This document shows, piece after piece, positions 43,801-52,241 of a stretch of DNA of 64,000 bases. The stretch is taken from assembly GCF_902459465.1 (NCBI RefSeq), contig NC_047082.1, positions 9,484,545 to 9,548,544 of the forward strand, in the 5' to 3' direction. A program made the position numbers and the translations under genes. The first letter of the stretch is position 1; the number at the start of each line of letters is the position of its first letter. The notes below the pieces were generated by a model. That model saw only the letters and a program-made list of their open reading frames with translations, was not told the DNA's origin and made no database searches. The stretch comes from Asterias rubens (taxonomy: Eukaryota > Echinodermata > Asteroidea > Forcipulatida > Asteriidae).

Positions 43801-45822
43801 AAACATGGTTTCTGCGTCCATTAAACCATTAATTTTTTTTAAATTTTAAAAAATATTTACTTGTGTTGACAAAATCACTGACTAAGAATGTCGAACTCTG
43901 TCTGTACTAGTTTTCTTTTCTACGTGAATGTAGTCTACATATTATTCAGTTTTGCTTTTTGTGGTGTTTGATTTGATTTGATACGTTCTTGTAATTATAT
44001 TCTTCTACTCCTGTTAATTTGTAAATAACCATTTTTAATTCATGTGTAAAGCACAGACGTCTTCATACCTGCTCTTTAATTGTGGCTGCCTATCTCATGT
44101 TTTAATATGAATAAACAAAAATAGTGACATGTTGAAAGGAGGACGTGTACACGTATAATAAGATTGAGGTAGTAAGATGTACGTGGCCGCCATCTTTGCG
44201 CCAATATGACAATTTGGATTTAATTATCAACAGAAGATTTTCCTCGGTCATAACTAATCATAATACTAATTCATTGATAGCAAATTTACTCGTTACGCAA
44301 TGTAACTTCAATAATTGTTTTTTTGGAAATCAACAGCTGTTAATTTCAAGGCTATTTAGAGGGTTGTCTCGTGAAAACATGTCTATGAATTAATCTAAAA
44401 CTAACATCTGAATATGTTCTTGAAATTGCGATTCACTAATTTCTCCAAAACTACAGCAACTCGGCTGGTAATATTTAAAGGGAAGCTATCCACCATCAAT
44501 GGATATCTGTAACTCGTGTAAATTTAGGCCATTTAGTCCCCTCCCTCATCCCTTTTTGAGGCCGCACCTTTTGTTTTTCCTATTTTTTGTCCGTCTACAT
44601 TTTATTTGCGAAGAGACGAATTGTCTTTGTGTTTATCTTTTAAGAACTTGTATTTGTAACTACATAAAGTGGCTGGTGACTTTAAACTGAAGAACTGGTG
44701 GCCAGTTTGAATTGATGGTTGGTGGCCACCTTTGAAAGAAATACAAAAATAACAAATAAAAAGGCCCTCATCCTCCTCTTTATGGAATAAAACAGGACGA
44801 TCAACTGGAGGTATATTTTTCGTTTATTTGGCCTATTATGTTAATTTGTGAACTTGTTTGTGTTTGTTGTAATAACCACAAGTACATGAGCCCCTTAAAC
44901 AGAAATAAAAACAATTTGCGTCATTGTTTCTATATTTTGACATAGTTTAAAGATAGAACAATAAGTACACTCTGAAACTAATGGGTTGGATCCAACAGTT
45001 GCACGAGTTCGGTGAGTGACTACACTTTTTTTGTTGAAAGTGTTGGATCCACCGTTTTTTTGTTTTTGTTTTTAATCTAGCATTTTATAATTTGTGATCC
45101 AACGCAAAAAGGGTTAATTCAACAATTTAAGTGTATTTCAACATTTCTCAAAAAAAAATCCTTTGAATTGTGGCATCAGCTTTATAAACTTTAAACTGAC
45201 ACTGTTGACTGGTTCTTTTAAAATGCTGGATTTAACATGTAAAATGCTGGATTCAACACTTTCAAAGTGTGCTCACTCACCGAACTCATGCAAGTGTTGG
45301 ATTCAACTCTTTAGTTTTTTTTTTTTAGAGTATTATGATATTAATCCTTCTTCTCAATACGATTTTGAGTTGAGCCGAGAACTTCATTTCTCTTTTAATA
45401 GATAAACATGTCAACAAATAAAATTGGCATGAAGAAATGCTTTTCATAAAGGAGGAAGGGTTGGGGAAAATGTGAGTAACATTGTTATTTTGTTTATGGC
45501 AGGAAAACAAACTTTAAAAAGATGAGATTTTGTATTGAATACCATGAAAAACAGCAACTTTGTGTTAAAAATATTTAACAGGTGTATTCAAGTTCTTAGC
45601 AATTCTGGTACTATATCGACATATATAAAAACGGTATAAATATAAAGAATCTTAAACTATACAGGTGGCATGTATATATCCAATTCAAGAAAAAAAAAAG
45701 CAAAGACACACACTTGGCAAAATACTGCATTTCAAGGTCTTACCTGTCGGATCTTGGCAGAAGCAACCCGTCAATAAACTGCAAAACACGGCAGCGACCA
45801 AAGCGCCTGCAGCCCGCTTCAT
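31079..45822 (-). CDS. Gene B: WSC-CCP-mucin-TM receptor-like protein with long tyrosine-rich tail (626 aa, 7 exons)
   Basis: Coding exons on the minus strand are 45744-45822, 41677-42024, 40374-40583, 38085-38192, 37070-37369, 34133-34220 and 31079-31826. They sum to 1881 bases and close in one frame; junction phases are 1,1,1,1,1,2. Predicted order: signal peptide (1-26), WSC domain (27-142), one CCP (143-212), Ser/Thr-rich stalk (213-348), transmembrane helix (about 350-376) and a 249-residue tail. The ectodomain length almost equals that of gene A although the module mix differs (one CCP plus longer stalk). The tail has ten tyrosines, including ITIM-like LHYANL (Y471), YxN motifs at Y455, Y471, Y489 and Y511, and YSNM (YxxM) at Y489; it ends ATRL, a class I PDZ ligand. 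A surface signalling or adhesion receptor is inferred; no named orthologue is recognised. It is a tandem paralogue of gene A. Confidence 0.85.
32636..33081. mobile_element. CACTGGACAC foldback element flanked by 23-bp direct repeats (gene B intron 6)
   Basis: The foldback body runs about 32676-33058, in inverted orientation, ending AGTGTCCACTGCCTTTAA. On each side lies a 23-base direct repeat (32636-32658 and 33059-33081) beginning CCGTACCATGGTTTTACATT. The central hairpin GAGACCTCAAATTCTAAATA and partner is intact. Confidence 0.7.
33700..33755 (+). repeat. CTGAAGA...CGAAACGTTGAG ribozyme-like motif, copy 2
   Basis: CTGAAGACGAGCA, a long loop, then TGCTCGAAACGTTGAG. The stem CGAGCA/TGCTCG differs from copy 1 (CGATCAG/CTGATCG) but still pairs, a compensatory pattern. 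Confidence 0.45.
34133..34220 (-). CDS. Gene B exon 6: transmembrane helix
   Basis: Reads DFLPYIIGGSATLLFILVIC, then MVAIFTCNS, one hydrophobic helix with a GG pair, followed by basic residues (RKRSGNARQ) in the next exon. Enters in phase 1 and leaves in phase 2, as in gene A. Acceptor TTTTCTAG/ATTTC, donor AGCCG/GTAAGT. Confidence 0.82.
34221..37069 (-). other. Gene B intron 5, AT-rich, no exon found
   Basis: Contains a tRNA-like SINE fragment near 34365-34470 (GGGATTCGAACCGGGATCCA) and long T-rich tracts at 35950, 36490 and 36620. A probable LINE 3' end lies near 36900-36960 (GGCGGCTCGTCCGCTGTTGG, similar to 32070-32090). The open frame at 34482-34778 is low-complexity Phe/Cys/Leu and I do not call it a gene. 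Confidence 0.45.
37070..37369 (-). CDS. Gene B exon 5: Ser/Thr-rich stalk, membrane-proximal
   Basis: A 100-codon, phase 1-1 exon rich in Thr and Ser (MTNTETVSNSVTTISTTSTS, later LHSTADTLTNKAQF) and ending GGKSAPIYLF. Acceptor ACTGAAG/GATTA is weak in pyrimidines; donor TTTG/GTAAGG is good. The C-terminal third is less Thr-rich and could be a small membrane-proximal segment. Confidence 0.7.
37545..37684. mobile_element. MITE-like element, GGCAGCAG family, copy 3 (gene B intron 4)
   Basis: Inverted ends GGTGGCAGCAGACTTACC and GGTAAGTCTGCTGCCACC, with the central GAACATGCTCACATT spacer. Confidence 0.7.
38085..38192 (-). CDS. Gene B exon 4: Ser/Thr/Pro-rich stalk
   Basis: A 36-codon, phase 1-1 exon with STTRGPPSEQPETTTPASTT followed by LNEVSPTTLPLVTIT. 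Acceptor TCAAATAG/AATCA, donor ACAG/GTAAGG. Mucin-type composition. Confidence 0.72.
38193..40373 (-). other. Gene B intron 3: AT-rich, no exon found
   Basis: AT-rich from 38200 to 39850 with only low-complexity open frames and a CTT-type pyrimidine run near 39638. Between 39895 and 40263 the GC content rises and a TIR element (40102-40263) is present. Confidence 0.5.
40102..40263. mobile_element. TIR element with TGACGTCA-containing ends
   Basis: Left end ATAGACCTTATGCAGATGAC then GTCA; right end TGACGTCAATGCATAAGGTC then TAT. The ends are about 22-24 base inverted repeats flanked by TA, consistent with a short mariner-like non-autonomous element. The GACGTC (CRE-like) palindrome in both ends could bind CREB/ATF proteins by chance. 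Confidence 0.6.
40374..40583 (-). CDS. Gene B exon 3: single CCP/sushi domain
   Basis: A 70-codon, phase 1-1 exon with four CCP cysteines: DCFHPGFVP, KYLCEPGHM, LTCQTLRVW and PTCNYT, with the Trp in the expected place between Cys 3 and Cys 4. Acceptor CTCTCAG/TACCT and donor CCAG/GTAAAA. Gene A has two CCPs in one exon at this position. Confidence 0.82.
40775..40910 (+). mobile_element. SINE fragment (ACCCATACACCGGTGTG type)
   Basis: Shares GCATCGGGGATAAAGAATAT, TTTTTACCCATACACCG, GCACTGTATACTCAGTACTT and ATCACAGGCAT with the fuller element at 51384-51665. The tRNA-like end is decayed here. Confidence 0.55.
40993..41037 (-). repeat. CTGAAGA...GAAACGTCGAG ribozyme-like motif, copy 3
   Basis: The minus strand reads CTCCTGAAGACGATC, loop, GATTGAAACGTCGAG. 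The stem CGATC/GATTG pairs with one G-T wobble. Confidence 0.4.
41677..42024 (-). CDS. Gene B exon 2: WSC domain
   Basis: Opens DIYHGCYFDGVDRAL, then a cysteine-rich insert (C-x6-C-x3-C-x6-C), then MTVDFCRTLC, ALQAGSQCFCGG, CSYPCSGDASQTCGG and ends MQVYEF. This is a clear WSC domain; the core QAG-x-QCFCG is shared with gene A. The exon is phase 1-1, acceptor TATGTAG/ATATA, donor AATG/GTAAGG. A T and G homopolymer run (about 41620-41648) lies in the intron just past the donor. Confidence 0.9.
42081..42230. mobile_element. MITE-like element, GTTCGTTTAGC family, copy 4
   Basis: GGGTGCGTTCGTTTAGCTCC at the left, GAAGCTAATCGAACGCACCC at the right, inner CCAGGACGAACGTGG and CACACGTTCGTCCTGG. It begins about 57 bases before (on plus) the gene B WSC acceptor side, inside intron 1. 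Confidence 0.72.
42270..42665. mobile_element. CACGGTCGGCC foldback family, full copy
   Basis: Outer ends GCCTTGGATCGGACGAATTG and CCGATCCAATGCAACG are inverted. Inner AACACGGTCGGCAATTTTAT matches AAATGGCCGACCGTGT, and AAATTGCACGGTTTG matches AACCGTGCAATTTCG. About 390 bp, palindromic over most of its length. Confidence 0.7.
43233..43523. mobile_element. CACTGGACAC foldback family, copy in gene B intron 1
   Basis: Begins TTTAAAGGCACTGGACATC and ends GTGCTGGTGCCTTTAA; inner AACAAACCTGTGAAAATTTG and CGTTACTTTAGAGGGAACCG are present. Confidence 0.6.
44965..45333. mobile_element. Foldback element with GTTGGATCCAAC / TCGGTGAGTGA arms
   Basis: The left arm (ACTCTGAAACTAATGGGTTG, CACGAGTTCGGTGAGTGACT) and right arm (GCTCACTCACCGAACTCATG, CAAGTGTTGGATTCAACTCT, TTTAGAGT) are inverted repeats of about 60-70 bases around a 240-base AT-rich core. 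Only one copy is in the window. Confidence 0.6.
45744..45822 (-). CDS. Gene B exon 1: signal peptide
   Basis: Reads MKRAAGALVAAVFCSLL, then TGCFCQDPT plus one base, with donor ACAG/GTAAGA. It shows a basic N-terminus, hydrophobic core and small residues before the likely cleavage site near CFC-Q. An in-frame upstream ATG (45874-45876) would place 18 residues before the signal and is less likely. Phase 1 end. Confidence 0.78.
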
Positions 45823-46005
45823 ATCTACCGTAGATAGCACCAAATCAACCCAAGTATAATTCCCGGTATGAACCACAAAATGGTATCTCCACTTCTTTAC
45901 TATCGACGAACCTTTAGAGGAGTATTTCCCCGCAAAGTTTCGAACGTGTTATCTTCTTTCCTTGTAGGGCCTAGGTGGTTTCTTTCGTAATAGCATGACT
46001 TGATG

Positions 46006-46015
46006 CTATATATAC
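46006..46015 (-). promoter_or_regulatory. Candidate TATA box of gene B
   Basis: The minus strand reads GTATATATAG about 185 bases upstream of the gene B start codon. It would place transcription start near 45975, giving a 5' leader of about 150 bases. Position and sequence only; not otherwise supported. Confidence 0.35.
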
Positions 46016-46456
46016 TGTAACTTGTTGTCACTGGGTCATATTGTCAAATACGTCACCTAACGCACATACCAAAGGCATTGTGTCGCCCAGTCATAGTCCT
46101 CTACGCTTCAGTACATTTGAAGGAAAGCTAATTTAAATGTGAGTAGTTCATTTAAATATCTGTTGTTGGCGATGAATCGGTTTGGATTCTACGTATCACA
46201 GCTTATGCTTGAGGGATTGTGACGTATTTGGTCTGTAATGCTATTGATAAACAGAAAATTCAAAGGAACAGAAGAATGGTTTGTATACTAGGGCATTATG
46301 GACAAAAAAAGGCGCAAGGGAGCCCGCCTCTGTGAGAGCTGTATGACTCAGCACTACATCTTTTCAATACAAACCCAAGTTCAAAGAAAAAAAAGGAATT
46401 CCGTCACTAAGTCATCGTTTTTCACAATACGCTGATGTTCTATTTGCCGATTATTA

Positions 46457-46830
46457 AAGGGAAGGTACACGTTTGGTCATTACTCATAACAAATATTAAC
46501 TTAAAAACTTACTTGGTAACGAGCATTGGAGAGCTGTTGATAGTATAAACCATTGTGGGAAACGACTCCCTCTGAGGTAATGTAGTTTTTGAGAAAGAGG
46601 TAATTTCTCACTAAAATAATAAAAGACATCTAGCTAGAAGTCTTTTATTGTTATCTGAAAGCACACAAATTCGTCCAACAAGGGTATTTTTTCTTTCATC
46701 ATTTTCTTGCAACTTCGATGACCAATTGAGCCAAAATTTTCACTTGCTTGTTGTTTTATGGTTATGATGGGATACACCAAGTGAGAAGACTGGTCTTTGA
46801 CAATAACCAAACGTGTACCTTCCCTTTGAT
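46457..46830. mobile_element. CACTGGACAC foldback family, GGGAAGGTACACGTTTGG subfamily
   Basis: Ends are AAGGGAAGGTACACGTTTGG and CCAAACGTGTACCTTCCCTT, a near-perfect inverted pair. The interior has AACGACTCCCTCTGAGGTAA, hairpin AGACATCTAGCTAGAAGTCT and TTGCAACTTCGATGACCAAT, as in the other subfamily. Confidence 0.72.
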
Positions 46831-47483
46831 ATAAATGTTAAATCTTGGAAAGTGTTTTTGTAAAAGGGGCCATAGAAACAAGTGTAAAAAAAAACTTGAT
46901 TATTTTTTAACTTCAAGAGACTTGAATCGCATCCCTGTTACTCGGCGTAAGTTTCTGTAAGTATCAAATCAGACCTACTGAAATGAAGTCGGTCTGGTGT
47001 TGTTGCGTGGGTCAAATTTCAGTCGTTTACAAAACTACAAGTTGTTTTGTTAGCTCACTCTCTATGAATCAAGCTTTGGTACAAAATGGTTATGCTCGCA
47101 AAACGTGTACGTTATTTGGATCAAGATTATGACATGGTATCGGCTATTGGATGCTTGCGTTCGTTCAATCAGTATGGTGGCAATGATGCACGGCAAAGTT
47201 TGAATCAAGACAAGGTACGATGTTGAGAATGTAGTCAGTGCTTCTTCTGCTTGCATTCTTTGAACCAATACAGGATAGAACTTTAGTTGTCTATAGTGAT
47301 TATGGTCTGAGATGTCATCCTTTCTCCGCCCAAAACAAACGAACATGAGAACAATTAACATTATTAGCATTTTTGTTTTGTTTGTCCCGGTAAGAATTGT
47401 AAACGTCTCTGCTAATTGATGTCCCGGTAAAAAAAATAATAATAATAATAATAATAGTACATGTACTAATAATAAAAAATAGA

Positions 47484-47527
47484 TACGTCTCGACGTTTCG
47501 ACAAATGTACAGATCTGGTCTTCATAT
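47484..47527 (-). repeat. TGAAGACC...CGAAACGTCGAG ribozyme-like motif, copy 4 (weak)
   Basis: The minus strand reads ATGAAGACCAGATC, loop, GTCGAAACGTCGAGACG. The stem is poorer than in copies 1-3. Confidence 0.3.
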
Positions 47528-47995
47528 CTTATTCCAAGCGGAACTGTTGTTCATCACACCATGGAGGAATAATATTTATTTCTCCATGATCACACATTGA
47601 TATTGCAGCGAACGTTGCGTACACAACATAAATACATCATGGCATTATGTTTAATAATATTATTATACTGGGTGTACATTACGTAACGAACACGCTCGTC
47701 GTCTCACAACCCAGTGGGTCGGGTGTTATAACCATAGAGGTAGAATTAGATCTCCATGTAACAGAGCTGAGGCGTGCACTATAGCCCGAACATCTGACGT
47801 CACACTTGTGAGTATTAACGCCAGATAACACCAAATTGTACCTTTGGATCTCGCACTGATTTCACACGGCGATTCGCAGTCAATTGACAAACATGTTCAT
47901 GAACACATTATTTTGTTCTGTAAGTGAATGAAACAACAACACTACGTGATTTAGGCAACTTTATGCACACGTTAGCTCTTGGTGCAACATATCCT

Positions 47996-48144
47996 GGGGT
48001 CGATTTCACAAAGTGTTAGGACTAGTCCTAACTTAGAACTAGTCCTAGGATATATACAAAGTGTATGGCTAGTCCTAAGTTAGGACGAGTAACTCGTCCT
48101 AACTCGAGATAAGACTAGTCCTAACTCTATGTGAAATCGACCCC
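47996..48144. mobile_element. Foldback element, TTAGGACTAGTCC family
   Basis: Outer ends GGGGTCGATTTCACA and TGTGAAATCGACCCC are inverted. The interior is packed with AGGACTAGTCCTAA-type palindromes. A second copy lies at 53323-53447 and a relic near 5162-5277. Confidence 0.65.
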
Positions 48145-48373
48145 TTTGCGTTTAATGCACACACACACACTGCGCGCTGCAGTGGTTCGAACTTCGAGTT
48201 CAATATAATGTGTACAGTGCGCCCTCTAGTGGTAAAGGGCACAGCTAAATCTATGACCAATCGGTCAGGGAAAATAACTACAGAACGTCTTGTACCAAGA
48301 CTAACGTTAGCTGCATGCAGACGATCGAAAGTGTAAGCTGGCTCTACGCACATCGGACTTGCCATAACACATA

Positions 48374-48513
48374 GGGTGCGTTCGTTTAGCTTCACTGGGT
48401 AGACCCGGTGTGTTTTTTTTTTTTTTTTTTCGGACGAACGTGTGCAGATAATTATCCACGTTCGTCCTGGATAAAAAACCGCCACACACCCAGGGGAGCT
48501 AAACGAACGCACC
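48374..48513. mobile_element. MITE-like element, GTTCGTTTAGC family, copy 5
   Basis: GGGTGCGTTCGTTTAGCTTC and AGCTAAACGAACGCACCC ends, flanked on both sides by ATA (CATAGGGTGCG and CACCCATAGG), a possible 3-base target duplication. Confidence 0.72.
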
Positions 48514-49076
48514 CATAGGAAAGCTTACGTTACAGCAAATGAATCATTGCATCCAATGAAATCATTGGACTTGTGCGACCAGTGCATGTCTTTAGGGTCC
48601 AGTCTATATAGACGATGTGACATGACTGTGACATAACATGTTTACAAAAAAGCCACAGAGCCTGGACTTCATGCAGGAATGATTTGTACACAGCTCAATG
48701 AAATAAAACATACAATCTTATATTTTATGGAGATTGCACAAGTTAAAAAAACATTCCTTAATTCGTAAAAGAAAAAAAAAAGGAATAAAAAACGTAAATC
48801 TGCGTTAACGTTTAATCTAAAATGTCCATAGCAACTTAAATGGCTGCAAGATATGACCTCTAGCCAACTTTCATCAAGAAGATGTCGAATATAAGATCGT
48901 TGATGAAATCTTCAGTTTTTTCATTTGTTAGCACAGCACCTCAACTTCTAAAAACAGAAAGAAATTTATGTTACTTGTTATTTCGTTGACCTTATTACTG
49001 AAAAAACAAAAACGACTGAAAAAAATGTTTTACAGGAGCAATGTCTGGATGTGTGGTTCAAAGACTGAGTGATCGT

Positions 49077-49155
49077 TCAGGCGATAGTGTTACGGCTGTC
49101 ATATCGGCGGCTAGGAAAAGTCTAGCCGCCTATAGCCGAAACACTATCGCCTGAA
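49077..49155. repeat. Long near-perfect hairpin
   Basis: TTCAGGCGATAGTGTTACGG and CGAAACACTATCGCCTGAA form the outer stem; GGCGGCTAG and CTAGCCGCC form the inner stem around GAAAAGT. Total stem is about 35 pairs with small bulges. The only repeats it resembles are the CGGCTACGGCTA hairpins elsewhere in the window. Confidence 0.7.
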
Positions 49156-49528
49156 ATAGCGCCCTCTTGTTGAATAACCCCCGTCATTACCCTACGACGC
49201 TGCGAGTGGGGCGCGTATAGACTGGGCCCCTGTCTTTTTATCAAGGATAAAGACAGGTCTCTGCCGCTGGATCCAGTGATTCCCATTGGATACAGTGCAC
49301 GTGCAGTGACGACATAGATGCCCAAATAGTCACTGCTCTCAAGTCCGCAATGGAATTTGACTGCGTATCTAAAATGTGAAACGACAGAGGTCAGAGGTCA
49401 AACTACGCGCCGGTTTTGCAATGTTTTGAGCCCGGTCTCTGGCGTTATTCACGAGCCCCGAAGAAAAGGCTAGGCGCGTGATAATTGGGGTGTTTTTGTG
49501 GCTGTTGAATATATAACCGCGAATTCAA

Positions 49529-49833
49529 TGGGAGACTTTTGGGACTATTGGTGGCAGCAGACTTACCCGGTAAAATCCAATGTTCTCGGGATGTGCGCAT
49601 GCTCAGAACTACGTTAACAATTATACCTTTTCGCGAATAATGGGGCGCGCGTAAAGCTTGGTATTAGGTGCATTGTGGTCTAGCTGTTGATCAAAATGAA
49701 AGTCGAATTTGATCCATATCTATCTCACAATGCACCTCATTCAACAATCTGCGCTTGCGCAATGGTATTTGCGAAAAGGTCTATGGAAATTCACCTGGTA
49801 AGTCTACTACCACCTAGCGTTCCAAAGTCTCCC
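49529..49833. mobile_element. GGCAGCAG MITE (copy 4) interrupted by a TTCGCAAATA element
   Basis: The outer element is split after AGAACTACGTTAACAAT and resumes at GGAAATTCACCTGGTAAGT, as in uninterrupted copies that read CTACGTAAACAATGGAAATT. The insert (49624-49783) carries its own inverted ends ACCTTTTCGCGAATA and TATTTGCGAAAAGGT flanked by TA. Confidence 0.75.
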
Positions 49834-51383
49834 ATTAACTCATTGGTGCACAGAGCGGTCGCTAGAGACCAACAAAATACGTTCAAATTGGACTCTGATG
49901 AACGGTCATAACTTGAAAACTACAACTCCCATTATATACCGCCCTCATTCAGTTGTTTAGAGCGATTGTTGAGCTTTCATTTGATGTGGTGTTCAATAGG
50001 AGGCGCTGTTGAAAAAAAAATCGAGAAAAACATGACATCTGAAGAAAGCACACAACTTTGTGCAACAAGGGTTTTTGTTTTTCTTTCATTTCACTTTTAA
50101 CCCCGATGACCAGTTACGTCTAAAATTTCACAGAGATTTTATTAAGTGCATGTTTGGATACACCAAGTGATAATACTTGAATGCACACGTTCATGTATAC
50201 ACTACAATAGCCTTTGTGAAATTAGGTGTATACATGGAGATAGCTTGATGTCATTGTGATAGCATTGTATCCACTAAAGTCTCAAAATGGCTTAGGCCTG
50301 TTAACAACACAAAATAATCATAAAATTAGCCAATTTAAAAGAACAAATTCTAAAGTTTTCTTGTCTACAAACAAAATGTTTTTATTTATTTATTTTCAAC
50401 AAAACACCCAATAATGTAGAAGATAAAAAAATACACCATACTTTACAATAAAAGGTACACAATGTGCATAAACACTTTAAGGAAAAGGTATAACGCTGAC
50501 GCTCCTGGACGACCCCAGACCATCTTGACAAAGTATGAAACAAAAAGATTACCAGAACTTTCTGAACTGTTTTGACACTATTACAAAATACAATGATTGA
50601 CTGTTTTCAACTCTACCAATTAAAGTATAATATTTACAATATTATGCAAAAGTTACAAATCTGAAACAAATAGATTAAGTTGGAATGCGAACAAAATATC
50701 ATTGATCTTACATAAATTCATCAGCAGTTATACGGTATTTGTTAAGACCCATTGCGGATTTAACAATCTTACCCTTTACATTCTAACCCTTCTGCCAATA
50801 CTGCTGTTCCGTTTAACTTCCATTGTTAAGTAAGTCAAAACATGATAAACTGAATACAAATCTTTAAAAAAAAAAAATGTAAAAAAAAAAATGAAACTGA
50901 AATCACTATTACCCCCACCGTCAAAAATGACCGCATTCAAACAGTGTACATTAATACAAGTTTTTTTTTTTTTCTTCTTGTGGATCATAAATAATTGTAA
51001 TAAGAACAGTGAACAATTGAACGGATTTCTTTTACTGTACAAAATGTACATTTTCGTGCTCCTGATCAGCAGAGCGTAGACGTTGGAGCAATGGTCGAGA
51101 CACTTGCGGTCTTTGATTCAGATAAAAGTAATAATTAAATTTATTGAGCGCTTCACGCTAAACCAACCCGAGGCGCTTTACAACATGAAACAAACTTACA
51201 AAGTAAACCAATACAAAATGTTATTTTTAAAAAAAAATGAACATAGTATGACTAAGAATAAAATATTTTAAAAAACGTACTATACATATTATATTAAGTT
51301 AAGAACATTGAAAAGTTGTTATAAAAAGATTCAAAATACAAGACTAGTGGTTGTCACAAGAATGAAGAAATAACCCATTATCT

Positions 51384-51665
51384 TAATATTAATTTTAATT
51401 TTGGTTTTTACCCATACACCGATGTGTGTTACTGTTAGCACTGTATACTCAGTACTTCCCCGAGTCCTGTGAAAAAAAATATCACAGGCATATTACTCGG
51501 GCGGGATTCGAACCCACGACCCTTGCAATTCTAGAGCAGTGTCTTACCATCTAGACTACCGAGATTGCCCGATAGCTAGAGGCAGTTGGAATCCTATGTT
51601 TTGGCAGCGGGTATCGCAATGATATAATAGATGTTAAATTTGCATCGGGGATAAAGAATATTAAT
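51384..51665 (-). mobile_element. tRNA-derived SINE inserted in left arm
   Basis: The minus strand has a tRNA-like block GGCAATCTCGGTAGTCTAGA, TGGTAAGACACTGC and B-box GGTTCGAATCCCGCCCG, followed by a body ending TGTATGGGTAAAAACC. The right arm lacks it at the matching place (between CTAATGTTGTTTTGATCTAAG and GGGTTATTTCTT). The tRNA-like head is about the right length for a tRNA relative but is embedded in the SINE. Confidence 0.65.
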
Positions 51666-52241
51666 TTATTTCTTAATTTATCTTAGACCAAAACAACATT
51701 AGGACGTAATCCAAACACGCACAAAATAACCAGAGTCACCTGCGATATTTCCCCCCGTGTTTCTGGCATTTACAGCCGACTGTGCCGCATCACCTTGTAA
51801 ACACTTTCATGTGATGAAAGTAAAGATGACAGTAAAGCTAGACTCCTTGAGTCCATGTCCAATATCAAATTAACTTACTGAATTACTGTCATTACATCTG
51901 TTAACCTAACTGTCATTACAATGTGCTATAACTATTATGAACAGAGTTTCATATTCAAGCATTTGTCTTAAACTTATAATATACTTCAATCTTCCATGGC
52001 GTTTTGTCAGAAAATTTGATAAAGAACCCCAGCTCATCGTAGAATACTTTAAATAAATCAATTGTATTCATAATTCATGTTTATAAAATTGTCACGGTAT
52101 GTAGGCTAACTGTGTATGCTCCACTCTTAACCACCTATACTTTTAAGGCCAATTCTTCTGTCGTTCTCAGAATGGAGGTGGTTAGTATTTTCAATTAAAA
52201 TTGTATTTTGTTTGACATTTGTAATTTCACAATCATTTCAA

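Larger units (their letters stand above)
42025..45743 (-). other. Gene B intron 1, repeats only
   Basis: Holds a GTTCGTTTAGC MITE, a CACGGTCGGCC foldback, a CACTGGACAC element and a long foldback at 44965-45333. No additional WSC or CCP exon was found on the minus strand. Confidence 0.5.
46016..50845. other. Intergenic region between gene B and the sulfotransferase duplication: repeats only
   Basis: No supported gene. Contains a foldback (46457-46830), an (AAT)n run near 47433-47455, a ribozyme-like motif (47484-47527), a TTAGGACTAGTCC foldback (47996-48144), a MITE (48374-48513), a long hairpin (49077-49155) and a nested MITE pair (49529-49833). The minus-strand frame at 47062-47370 has no motif and weak coding character. 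Confidence 0.5.

Noticed and set aside
47062..47370. 102-codon minus-strand frame starting with a hydrophobic stretch
   Set aside because: The start looks signal-like, but there is no good donor in frame, no motif and weak coding composition, so chance is more likely.
51480..51575. tRNA gene candidate with GGTTCGAATCC B box
   Set aside because: It is embedded in a SINE body with flanks shared by another copy, and I cannot fold a complete standard tRNA; the same holds for 17530-17610 and 34365-34470.
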